Made by a program: the position numbers and the translations under genes. Below, piece after piece: positions 10,441-20,732 of a stretch of 64,000 nucleotides of DNA. The notes below the pieces were generated by a model. The model saw only the letters and a program-made list of their open reading frames with translations, searched no databases and had not been told where the DNA came from. This DNA is from Tetrapisispora phaffii CBS 4417 (Eukaryota > Ascomycota > Saccharomycetes > Saccharomycetales > Saccharomycetaceae): NCBI RefSeq assembly GCF_000236905.1, contig NC_016521.1, forward strand, positions 1 through 64,000, given 5' to 3'. Positions within the stretch are counted from its first letter, which is position 1. Every line of letters starts with the position of its first letter.

Positions 10441-12298
10441 AATGAAGAACTGAATATATGCTGCATCATTTCCAAGCAAGACTCTACTTTATCAAATAAT
10501 GCAGAATTATATTCACATATTGATTTACGATCGCTATAATACTTAAATGGTAATTATATATCTTTTCAATAAACCCCTTTACTGAGGGATTGCTGCAATT
10601 AAAGTTAAGTGACTCGGGTAATAAATAATATAAGCTTCTTACGAGAACATTAATTAATTTCCATCATTGCCATTCCATTATGATGAAACACTTATTATAA
10701 AAAGAATTCTGATTTCAGTCTAATATACTATTACTTTTATATTTTTGTTAATGATTGACTTAAATCGACATATATCCATGATTATTAAATTAGTATCAAG
10801 AATTTTGTTTTTAACTCGTTAGAGTAATTTATTTTATAATTTGAGGAATTCTTTTCCAATTTAAACAAATCTTAGACGTGTTTGATTATTTACATCTTAA
10901 TATTATGTGTTTAAGAAGACATTATAGTATTATAAATAATGGTTGATATAACCTCAAACAGTAAGGAATACATTATGATGACCTGTTTTTTAGAGTTAGT
11001 TATAGAAAAAAAAGAAACATAACATGATTTGCAAATATGAGACATTGTCTAAATTATTATTATAATCTATACACAAAGTATTACATTTGCATTTGATTTA
11101 AAGAATTACTTTATGTATAAAAACATAGATTAGCAGATATGATTTTTCAAAAATTGACTTCTTGAGTAGTTTAATATCATATCAAAGGTTTAATTGTATC
11201 GATTGCAAAATGTAAATTGGATTTACTCCATTACAATTGTATTATCGGTTTGTATTGGTATTACTTTGAAAGTATCAATTATCTTTTATGTATGAATCCT
11301 TAATATATGGTGATTTTATTGCATACTATCTTGCCCATTCCTTATAGAATTTATATAGTATAATCCTCTGACTGCTGTTGTGTATATTAACATTTATACA
11401 TACATAGTATGATCAGATATTTTTAGTTTCCTATTGTAATTTTTTTATGTTGTTATACAAAGTTTATTACCTCCAGATATCTTAGGAAATTATGAAAAAG
11501 TAATATATAAAAATAAAAAGGAAAAATAAATATAAAGACAAAATCAGGTGAAATCAGGTGAACACGCATTTTCAAATTAGTACCAATTGTATAGTGGCAG
11601 TTAGTTATATTTACCTTCATAGTTTAAACTTAAAACATTTAAAATCGAGATAATAGAACCATAAATATGAGCTGTATATTTCAAAGTCAGAACAAAATTA
11701 TAACATTGTTGATATAGTTCAATATATTAAAGCATAATTGTATAATGTCTTTGTTCCCGTTATGTTGACAGCTAGCTTAAACATACCTACATTTTTGGCA
11801 ATGAAGCGTCTTAGCCATTGTCTTTATCTCGCGTCGGTATTCGTCGAATGCTGACGCGAGACTAAGTGAGAAAAGCATAGAAGAAAATTTATGAAGTTTT
11901 CCGCGACAAGGAAAAACAAACGGAGAGTATGGACAGACGCAGTTGTCGCTATTAGCAAAGACTCATACTATATTGCTGCATGTTAATGTAAAATAATGCA
12001 CATAGATATGATTAGTATTAGGATATAAAATATAATTAGCAAAGCTGGAAATTAATATTTTTGCTTAGGAAGTTATTGGTAGTAAATTTTTGATATGGCA
12101 ATTGCAGTTGATAATTGAAAAAATATAAAAAGTTGAACAAGTCTACAAAAACTAAATTATAAATAACTTTTTACTCCCTGGGTGATTAACTAAACTTTTA
12201 TATTAAACTAAAATTATAAAAGTAGGTCGCAGCATTTATGCTAGGATCATATAGTAACCTTTCAAATATATTTATTAACGAAATAATACTTTTGAAAA
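10441..12298. other. Intergenic upstream of gene A1
   Basis: No gene seen. There is a short direct repeat (AAATCAGGTG twice, about 11541-11560). A GC-richer island at 11820-11960 contains the inverted repeat listed separately and lies about 340-480 bases upstream of the A1 start codon. Remaining sequence is very AT-rich. Confidence 0.5.
11827..11861. promoter_or_regulatory. 35-bp imperfect inverted repeat upstream of gene A1
   Basis: Outer arms TCTCGCGTC (11827-11835) and GACGCGAGA (11853-11861) are perfect reverse complements. An inner palindrome ATTCG-T-CGAAT lies between them. It is strikingly GC/CpG-rich against an AT-rich background and about 440 bp upstream of the A1 ATG. It could be a dimeric transcription-factor site, a hairpin in an RNA, or a mobile-element end. 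Nothing in the sequence decides between these. Confidence 0.4.
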
Positions 12299-13213
12299 AT
12301 GTTTATTAGTATTATTTCATATGGACCATGGAGCATAAAAGGGTCCAGTACAAAATATTCTAAAGAGTTAGTGTATGGTGAAATTGATGACTCTCAACTC
12401 AGCACTATTTTTTATCAACTGGGAATTAATTATAATGAAAGGAGCTTTACCAAACGAATTCCTTCAGCCATAAATTTTATGCTTGAGCAATTCAGAGCAG
12501 AAACTAAAGTAATAATTGCAATTGGAAAACAAAATACAAGTACCCTCATAATACTGGCACCATGTTGGATAAATTCCAAAAAAAAAAACTCAGTCTTGAA
12601 CATTGATCTGGAGGAAGTGAATAGGGTGACAGTTTCTAAAATAAATGCCATGGAAACATACGCACCAACTATTTTTCCAGATTCAATGGAAATGGGCACA
12701 CTCACACAACAGAATAATTATGTAACAGAAATAAGAAATATAAACTTTGTTACAATTAGAAGTCTGAAAAAATACTACCCAATTATGTACATAAATTGTT
12801 CAAAAAAAGACATTACACTGTCAATGGAACATTCTAAATATTGTACACAATTCTTTGATGGATTAATGAAACACAGTCCTTTTAAATATGTGAGCCTTCT
12901 GCGATATCCAATCCAGTACGAAATGAAGATGGATGGTGTAGTAAGGAGGGAAAAGATAATTAAGTTTTCTAGCAATGAACATCGTCTTGGAAATATTGTC
13001 CTAATGTGTAGAAATCGCTCCCAGAACAGATATGAAATTATTTCCCAAAGTGAAAATGTTTATTTGAAAGAAGAATATATTAAACGAGTAGGTGATTATA
13101 GATACTATAGGACTATAGGAACTTTGACAGCAGCTTCTAGACCGGAAGATGATGATTGGAGATTTGAAAAATTCGCCCAATTACCCACGTATTATGAAGC
13201 GATGACAACATAA
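12299..13213 (+). CDS. Gene A1: unrecognised ~304-aa protein with C-terminal LPxY motif
   Basis: Intact frame with an ATG at 12299. No signal peptide and no convincing membrane helix; hydrophobic beta-strand-like segments alternate with charged ones. It is a clear paralogue of gene A2 (19807-20732) over nearly the full length. Shared blocks include VYGEI-x-DS, INY-x-ERSF, APCWI/TPCWI, SKIN-x-M, MGTLT/LGTLT, SPF-x-(Y/F)VSLL, YP-x-QYE, IKF and a Tyr-rich end. The C-terminus ends in LPTYYEAM, where A2 has PPTYSEIM; L/PPxY is the ligand motif for WW domains of Rsp5/Nedd4-type ubiquitin ligases. A small alpha-arrestin-like adaptor is one possibility, but I do not recognise the fold. It converges on gene B1 with 21 bp between stops, and A2 is arranged the same way with B2. 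A run of ten A near 12582 stays in frame. Confidence 0.75.
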   Translation: MFISIISYGPWSIKGSSTKYSKELVYGEIDDSQLSTIFYQLGINYNERSFTKRIPSAINFMLEQFRAETKVIIAIGKQNTSTLIILAPCWINSKKKNSVLNIDLEEVNRVTVSKINAMETYAPTIFPDSMEMGTLTQQNNYVTEIRNINFVTIRSLKKYYPIMYINCSKKDITLSMEHSKYCTQFFDGLMKHSPFKYVSLLRYPIQYEMKMDGVVRREKIIKFSSNEHRLGNIVLMCRNRSQNRYEIISQSENVYLKEEYIKRVGDYRYYRTIGTLTAASRPEDDDWRFEKFAQLPTYYEAMTT

Positions 13214-13234
13214 AGAGCAACATATTTTATTTTT

Positions 13235-14430
13235 TTATATAATATCTTCGTTACAAACTTTATGTTCTTCAACTCTAATATACCAATCATTTCTCTTCAT
13301 CCATCTACAGCTTAATATGTAGACAATATCATTTATATACCATATACTTAAGCTCAATATATAAGCAAAAATACCACTACTCAGTGAAATCCAGAACTTT
13401 ATGTCATACAGTATAGACTTATGGTCCTCATACTTATTATTAATAAAATCTATAATAACTATAATAGCAGATATTACCATACCTATAATAGATGGGTAGT
13501 GTATCATGAAAAATGATGCAAAATATTGTGGATTGACTCTAAGTTCCTTTCGTAAATAGTCAACATCCTCATTTAGTTGCCTAACAAGGTCTTCGTGTAT
13601 TTGTAACCGATCGTTAAGTGTTTCAAGCAATTCTGTTCCTATATCCTCACCTTGTACACTTTCAAATATTATTTTCTTCAATCTTATCCAAATAAATTTG
13701 TTTTTTTGTTCCGCTAAATTCAGATTACCTACATTGGTATCCAGGTTAACAAACATGTATGCTGCCCTTAAAAACAAAAGCCATCTTCCTGTATTTACAT
13801 TTTTTAGATTAGAAGAAATCTTCTTTATTATTTTTATATGTTCAGTTGTCTCATAGGTAAAAGTAAGTAGAATTATAATAAGTTTAGCAAATTTTTTAGT
13901 ACATTTTGCCCTCTCCAATTTCAAATAAAATGGATCGTTTGAATATTTGAGTTTATCGATTAGGTGCGTAAACAATAATTTGTTCATGTGAAATCCATAT
14001 CCTAAGTTTTGAAGTTTTCAGGGGCTCATTCACCCTTAACAATCCATTACTTCTATAAGTGTTTCGTTGGAAATAGTAAAAATATAAGGCTGATTTCTTT
14101 TTTATTCTCAATAATATTAGACTTGCTTTCAAACTTGCAATTATCTTTTTCACAATTTTCTTATCCTCTTCCTGATTATTTATCAGAATTGGAACTTCTA
14201 TTTTCTATAGCAAAGTAAAATTGTGTTTTAATAAAATCATTAAATGTTTTGGCAATATGAAAGTTCTGTTCATTTTTAAATTGCTTTTGTAAATTTCCTG
14301 CATTATCAATAGAAGTTTCTTTTTGTTTATTGTTTTCATCATCTATATTTATATCATGCTCACCAGTCTGGCCTTTATTTATATCTATATTTCCACCTCC
14401 AGTGATAAAAACGTCTTTCGGATAGCTCAT
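13235..14430 (-). pseudogene. Gene B1: coiled-coil, two-helix membrane protein, frame-broken
   Basis: Three overlapping frames together cover what B2 (18156-19805) encodes. They are 14430-14176 (ATG start, acidic N-terminus), about 14190-13953 (basic Lys/Tyr-rich part), and 13987-13235 (a 250-aa C-terminal part). The breaks are near 14180 and near 13970-13985. The last part holds an YETTEH block, a predicted coiled coil (LLETLNDRLQIHEDLV and onward), then two strong hydrophobic helices around 13440-13540 and 13315-13400, and a short charged tail. Blocks shared with B2 include NEPLK, YETT-x-H and NVG-x-LN. The breaks do not sit at the same places as in B2, so programmed frameshifting is unlikely. 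I do not recognise the family. Confidence 0.6.
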
Positions 14431-15070
14431 AGTAGAACACTCTATTCTTGGAAAAATAAATTATATCTCTTTTTGAATGACTTTGTCTTTAAAACTTTTT
14501 TAAATGGCATTATTCAAATATTTGATTCAATATTTTGCAATGAACAAATTTATGTGAATTTTATCAAGATGAGACATCGAATTAGAACCTGTTATATAAT
14601 TTACGTCCTTACATTTTGTGACGCAAATATTTTTTATACTTTTTCTCTCATTTATTGTCTTGTCGCGTTTCCGTAATTTGTTGTTGGAGATAATTTCTTC
14701 CAATTTTAGTTTTTTAACCTAGAAGGAACTGAATCATGCTCCAATTCCATAATTAAATAATTTTAAAAACTCTAACAAGGTTGAACTTCTTACATACCAA
14801 GTTATTAAACATACCTGACAATAAAATATTAGTATTGTGTTCCTTATACTCCTATTGTTTGTAGTAATGTTTCAGTTTTAGTGATATTGTTATGATAAAA
14901 AGCTAACAGAATAAAATAAAAAGAAAGCAATGGAATACCTTCTGATAACAAATGTATATTCAACTTCTTAGATAATTTTTATATAGATATTAGAGAGGAT
15001 ACAACATCTACCTTCTATAAGTTTGTTGATATAGTTCACCAATAAAAGCAGAAACTTCAGTATTAGTGTT
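14431..15070. other. Intergenic upstream of B1
   Basis: Sequence beyond the B1 start codon. The plus-strand frame at 14323-14676 lies largely opposite B1 and its leader and shows no protein features. No regulatory motif recognised. Confidence 0.4.
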
Positions 15071-15079
15071 CTACAAAGC

Positions 15080-15600
15080 TCCTGCTAAGTAGTATTTCAT
15101 TTTGTTACCATAGTGTTGAAAGCTTATGCATGGTTGTACTTGTAAACATCAATATCTGTTTCTCCGTGGACATTTCTATAAATATGTCTATAACCTGGAA
15201 AATTTTACCAATTGATTCCAGCAAAATTATTTTTACTAACATTAGTACTCCCTGAGTTATAAATCTAACCCTTTTGAGAACTTACGCTTATTAATAAGCT
15301 AGATAAAAAATCTGCAGCAGCAAGTAAACCAAAGCTTAAATCATAACTAGCAAGAGCAGGTGCTGGAGCCTTTAGTGCCTCTGCCCCTATTGCAGCCAGT
15401 GCTGTTGGCGAGCATCCTTGAATTCACAATACATTAACAATACAAAATTTAAGGTCGAAGGTGGTACCAACACCATCCACTGATACTGCCTGCCAGTCAA
15501 CTCTTTTCGTAAGAATATGACTTATATCATTAGATGACCTGGATATTAAGGTAAGATTGTTATTAGTTTTTATAATAACCTATTTATCAGAATTTTGTCT
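15080..15600 (-). pseudogene. Decayed gene fragment with Lys-Arg site, family unrecognised
   Basis: One minus-strand frame reads almost continuously from about 15600 to 15100, interrupted by a few isolated stops. It contains NLTLISRSS, a Lys-Arg followed by VDWQAVSVDG, an Ala/Leu-rich hydrophobic stretch with a Cys before it (about 15310-15420), then GYRHIYRNVHGETDIDVY. The consistent single frame broken only by point stops is strong evidence of a recently dead gene. The dibasic site followed by a hydrophobic domain resembles the secreted precursors nearer the telomere, but no direct similarity to them was seen. Confidence 0.5.
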
Positions 15601-18155
15601 CGATCTTTTGAAAGAATATCAGTCAGTAATGTATAGATGAGGTTAAAAAGGCACACTAAATTCAATAGTACAACAAAAAACCTCAAAATCTATGTGGAAT
15701 CAAATATTCCTCGTTTTATATCTTGGTAACCTCTTCTTTGTCGATAATTCTGAGTGCCATATTAAGTCAATGATCCGGTGACCAAAGAACTATTTCCTGT
15801 ATAGTATTTAGAATGAAGACAGTAATGAATATTATTCTTTAACAGTAGCAATTTACAATTTACAATCAGTCGCTAGTTGCAGCATAAGTGCACTTTTTGT
15901 TGATATATTCTCTTCCATTGTGGCATGAAGAGGACTTTGAAAAAAGTTTCAAATTTCAAAGTGTGAGCAGCTTAGAAGCTGTCAGAAATACATATTCATT
16001 AATATACTTCAATAAGTATATAATTAGATGTCTACTTCTTAAGACTTTCTCGGTCATTGGTGACCATATAACCAAGTCCATAAGTCCTTCTCGTCCTTCC
16101 TCCTGTATAGGTACTCGAATATCATGCATATGTTATTTACTATTTAGGAATATTGTCTGGAAGTAAGCAGTGCGAAGTAGTTTCTTCTTAGTCGTGAGTA
16201 GTTAAAACGCACACTTCACTACACAGTTTCATTAAGAAGTAATCTTCGTTATATTCGTAATTAGACTAGGAAGCTAAGTGTCGAGCAACTCGTCAGTGTA
16301 CTGAAGTAATCAAGTCTTGCAGTCTTTTAGTACATACTTGACTGGTATGGTCATTGAAAAAAGCCATTAATAGAAAAACTTACGTTCTATGGAAGCTAAG
16401 CACTCGTTATAAGCCACTTTGTTATTCACTAGTTAGTAAGTAATTTCTAGTGGTTATCGCATATTATCTTGTTTTGGCAACTACGTATAAAATATTTAAA
16501 TCAAAATTGCTATTTTGAGTGAAAAGAAAGCTAAACTTCAGGATAAAAGTGAGAAACGTACTACGCCTGCGAATCGTCACATTAGTAGATATCACATTTA
16601 ATTTAATACAATAAAGTATTTTCACAGTATGAGAGATAAAACCCAGACTAGATGGCTTTAAAGTATTGAAATAAAAATATAGTATTTGATTAATCTTTTT
16701 ATATCTTATGCTAAGTAGTGCAGCACAAGTTATTGCAATGCCGTTACATTTAGACTTGGAATTGCTATTTTAAGTGAGTTTCACGCCAAAAATCCAATTT
16801 ATATGGAAGTAGTTCGGTGAAGAGTACTTCAGCTTCAAATGGAGGACTAATTGAGCCGGTAAATCAGGTATTAAAACCGTGTAATATCTGTAAAACAATA
16901 ATCTGGCCCCAACTTTAACAAATTTTTAAGATCTGGTTATAGATCTAATAAAAAGTAATTCTTAATTTAGAAACAGGTCTAATTTGATGTGACTCAAACC
17001 GGAACTAATAAAGTATTCAATTACAACTTTATCTTCAAATTTGATATTAATGATGACTTTTCAATGAAGGAGGAAATTTCCAGAATAGTGTAGCAAATAC
17101 ATTTCTAAAAGATAGTACCGTTAGATGTAAAGGTGCATACTTTGGATAAAAAGTTTTGACAATCATAAATGACGTTCTTATTGTTTTGTAGTAACCTGTG
17201 ACAGACTCAATTTTCAGATGTATTGCTATTAGGAAAACTGAAAAAACAAGATTGTTGAATAAAGGCAATTTAATACATAAGCAGTCATATACTAAACGCC
17301 GTAAAGGTGATGTACTAATCAGTAATTTGTAACAATTATTATGCAGCGACAAAGAACCTCAATTGAGTTGGTAGCTAACAATTTTGGCACAAATAATAAT
17401 TAAAAAATTTATGTCCTAGCGATATTAATGTTAATTGCACTGAGTTTTTGGGATTTTAGTTCTAACATTTTTCAAATATTGTGTATATAAATATAACTTA
17501 AGCTCGTCACAGGTATCTCGAATGGAAAATACGATAACTATCTATCCTTACTAATGCAACAATAGCATCGGTGTATCGCAAACTTATTGATATTATGAAA
17601 TATTGGCTTGTTTACACATTAGGGAGCATACAATTTTATGATACTAGTGTTCAGTATAGTTACCAACAACATGTTTTGGTATAAGATATATAAACATATT
17701 AATTTGACGTAATAAAGTAAACAATAACTTTCTATTTGCATAGTATTTGATAATTTAATTCATAATCCTTTTTGAACCACAGTTGAGAGAAACCTCTTTG
17801 AAACTTTTTTTCTCCCTTCTAACATATTTTGGATTGTTCGATTACAACGTTTCCATTTTGTTACTTACAAAAACTTATGACATTACAATATGCTTTTGTG
17901 TGACCGTCAGTGACCTGTGTTAACATAAGTGTCTTAAATGTTAACACTAGTGATTTATCCGTTGTGCTTTATTAATTTACTTCACGCCCAGCTGGTCGCG
18001 CGACAGCGCCCTGGGTACCTTAGAAGCTTCCAAGTGTCACAAAAGAATATTCAAAACGACAAGGTTTCTAATCATTAAGTTAAGGATAAATATGTACTCT
18101 TTCATAATTACATTGATTTATTGGACAATTCTCAAAACTCAAATATATTGAGTAA
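15601..18155. other. Intergenic with repeat relic
   Basis: No supported gene. Bases 15890-16100 resemble the second dispersed repeat type (2640-3060, 5820-6170), sharing a GAAAAAAGTTTCAAATTTCAAA-like block and a TTGGTGACCATA block. A minus frame at 17047-17352 and a plus frame at 15888-16166 lack any family features. A CpG-rich patch near 17985-18020 is listed separately. Confidence 0.4.
17984..18018. promoter_or_regulatory. GC-rich patch with palindromic core upstream of B2
   Basis: CGCCCAGCTGGTCGCGCGAC followed by AGCGCCCTGGGTACC. The core GTCGCGCGAC is a perfect 10-bp palindrome and the flanks CCCAG/CTGGG are reverse complements. It lies about 150-200 bases before the first B2 codons in otherwise AT-rich DNA. 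It may be a regulatory site, and nothing ties it to a known factor. Confidence 0.3.
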
Positions 18156-19021
18156 CTTAAGAGTGATAGTGGATATATTAGTGATACTGTGAGGAGCTTT
18201 AACAGTGGAAGCGATGAGGCCAATGAAGACAGCAATATAGAATCACGAAATAAACAAAACGTCACTGCTTTTGAGATTGAAGATGCAGTAAGAAATAGTA
18301 ACGAGACTGAAAGAATGAATGACAATATTGGTACTGATACTATTAACAGGGAAATCAGCGGTATTGCTGATGCAAACAATTGTGATGATAGAAATGTCAA
18401 ATGTCAAATTGCAGAAACCTATGACGGTTTAATTGATTATCAAGTTCAAATTATTAACGAGATCAGAGGGAATAATCAAAACCTTATAATTAGTGACAAA
18501 GAAAAACAAATAACTAGAAAAAAATTAAAAAAGAGCAAAAATCTTCAATTGTAAAATATTATTATTTTGATAATAACACAATGTCGATTTCGGGATTGAC
18601 GAATTGGAATGAACCTTTAAAAATACTAGTACTTTATATATGGAATTCCGAACACAACATCGTTCTTTTCTCGCCAAATTTGAAACCTAACATAGATTGT
18701 GAAAACGATAGTTTATATCGAATGATAAAAGATGATTTGCTGGGCGAGTCATATGCAAAGCTATTCCCAACATTGTTAGGTTTCAATTATGAAACGACTA
18801 AGCATATTGCACTATTGGAGCAAAGCTCTCAACGATTGGTCAATATAGATAACAAAAGATTAACGTTGTTTAATAAGAGCCACTTATCATTTCATAAAAT
18901 TGCAAGACAATGTAGGAAGACTAAATGTTGTGAGTACTAAAAATTATGGGTTTGGAAAAAGTTCAAAGAACTGGCGGTTACTGGTAAAGAAAACGAACTT
19001 TTAAGTTCTGAGTGGTATATA

Positions 19022-19653
19022 GAAATTGAGAGCAGATTGGAAAAATATGAAAAGAGGGTTAGAGCGTTAGAAGTTGCTGTTATGGAGTTACATCAAAGAT
19101 TCAATTGTGCTTCATTAAACTTTATTTTTTCTCGTTAAATCATTTTCCTTCGGCAATAGCAACGCTGGCAGCCACCTTAGACTTCCTTATCAGTAACCTC
19201 TTGGAAGAAGGAAGCGATGGTAACAATAAATTAAGTTACAGCCAAATTCCTCAAATAGTTATTGTTTGGGTTGCTGTATTCGTACTGAATTTGGTGATTT
19301 GGTATTGGCCTAATCTTATACGCTGTANNNNNNNNNNNNNNNNNNNNGAAATTGAGAGCAGATTGGAAAATATGAAAAGAGGGTTAGAGCGTTAGAAGTT
19401 GCTGTTATGGAGTTACATCAAAGATTCAATTGTGCTTCATTAAACTTTATTTTTTTCTCGTTAAATCATTTTCCTTCGGCAATAGCAACGCTGGCAGCCA
19501 CCTTAGACTTCCTTATCAGTAACCTCTTGGAAGAAGGAAGCGATGGTAACAATAAATTAAGTTACAGCCAAATTCCTCAAATAGTTATTGTTTGGGTTGC
19601 TGTATTCGTACTGAATTTGGTGATTTGGTATTGGCCTAATCTTATACGCTGTA
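19022..19653. repeat. 306-bp direct duplication flanking a 20-N gap (probable unmerged contig overlap)
   Basis: Bases 19022-19327 and 19348-19653 are the same 306-bp sequence around N at 19328-19347. The only differences found are AAAAA versus AAAA near 19045/19371 and six versus seven T near 19128/19454. Two contig ends covering the same DNA and differing by homopolymer counts is the classic signature of pyrosequencing-type assembly. A real tandem duplication is the less likely alternative. Confidence 0.85.
19328..19347. other. Assembly gap (20 N)
   Basis: Run of 20 undetermined bases inside gene B2. Because the flanks are duplicates, the real gap length may be zero or negative. Confidence 0.95.
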
Positions 19654-19806
19654 TCAAAAGAAGATGGGGGAAAAAAAAGGATGGTTTATTAAAGTTATCG
19701 ATTATAAGAAAGATAACATATATGGTATATAATATTTTTATTGATATGATATATAATCACTTTTTATGCTATATAGAATTTAATATTAACATAATGGTTG
19801 GCTAAC

Positions 19807-20732
19807 TCACAATGTTGAAGTTCCGGGCATAATTTCGCTGTATGTTGGAGGGTTAGGATAGCGGCGTGGTTTCCAGTCGTTGTTAGTATTTGATTCAGCT
19901 ATAACAAATCCCATTTCTCTATAATGTCTACAATTAGTTCTCTTCCTTATGACACCCTCTTTGAGAAATAATTTTGCATTTTCCACACCACTGCCATATC
20001 TTCTCTCAGCTATATTTCTACAAACTTCTATCAGAGTTACAGGATTAGGTGAATTACCAGCAAACTTAATCAGGCGTTCCCAACGAGCTGTCCCAGACCT
20101 CTTTAATTCATATTGGACTGGATAATCAAGTAGACTAACAAAAATAAAAGGACTATATTTTAGCCCATCTTCGCAGCATTGAACGCAATATCTTATAAGT
20201 TTCATTGAACGGATTGCATCTTTCTGTGTACAGTTAATAAATATAACTGGAACATAAGTTTCCAGATTTCTGACAGTAAAGAAAGCCGTTTTTAGCAGAG
20301 GTGACACACACTGCTCCTGTTCAGTCAATGTCCCTAGCTCCATACGGTCTGGATATAAGGTTGGGGAAAAAGTATTCATTGTATTTATTTTGGATATTGT
20401 GGTGGCATTTATTTCTTGTAAATTGAGATTCAGGGTCGTTCTTTTCTTGGCACTGCTGATCCAGCAGGGTGTTGGAACTAGAAGTGTATTGCTTTTATCA
20501 TTTCCAACAGCAACAATTACCTTCTTACTTGTTCTAAACATGTCCAATGTAGCAGTAATTGCAAGAGGAGTCTTCTTTGAAAAACTTCTCTCTTGATAAT
20601 TTATGGCAACTTGGTATAAAACAGCACTAAGATGCGAATCGCTGATTTCTCCATAAACATATCTAATGGATAGTTGACACTCCAAGGCAAACTTTTGTAA
20701 GAACCAGTAGAACACTTTTTAAGAAATAACAT
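19807..20732 (-). pseudogene. Gene A2: paralogue of A1 with C-terminal PPxY, 5' end frame-shifted
   Basis: The long frame (20715 to 19807) has no ATG before its conserved VYGEI block. The nearest in-frame start would be a GTG at 20715 directly after a stop. A second frame opens with ATG at 20732 and encodes a leader with PWS, matching PWS in A1, then would need one base of frame change near 20655-20680 to enter the long frame. From there on A2 is intact and aligns with A1 to the end, finishing in NPPTYSEIM, a perfect PPxY motif. Its stop lies one base from the last B2 stop codon. With only one apparent lesion, in a locus with clear base-count problems, A2 may be functional in reality. The function is unknown; see A1 for possibilities. 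Confidence 0.6.

Larger units (their letters stand above)
18156..19805 (+). pseudogene. Gene B2: paralogue of B1, frame-broken and interrupted by an assembly gap
   Basis: Coding blocks follow the B1 order: an acidic Asn/Glu-rich N-terminus (18156-18554; no in-frame ATG), a KYYYF block, NEPLK, YETTKH, NVGRLN, a charged coiled-coil region and two hydrophobic helices. Aligning B2 with B1 shows frame changes near 18530, 18868 and 18945, each in or beside an A or T homopolymer. The region 19022-19327 then repeats as 19348-19653 around 20 N. Copy one keeps the frame where copy two loses it and vice versa, again only by homopolymer length. This pattern fits sequencing and assembly error at least as well as gene death. 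The B2 tail after the second helix (about 19655-19805) differs from B1 and may also be shifted near a poly-A run. Confidence 0.6.

Noticed and set aside
14323..14676. Plus-strand 117-codon frame opposite B1
   Set aside because: Largely antisense to the conserved B1 N-terminus, which aligns with B2; the plus frame has no counterpart at B2.
17047..17352. Minus-strand 101-codon frame
   Set aside because: Hydrophobic, AT-driven composition without motifs or a homologue in the window.
13953..19100. Programmed ribosomal frameshifting in gene B
   Set aside because: Frame changes in B1 and B2 fall at different alignment positions and lack a shared slippery sequence.
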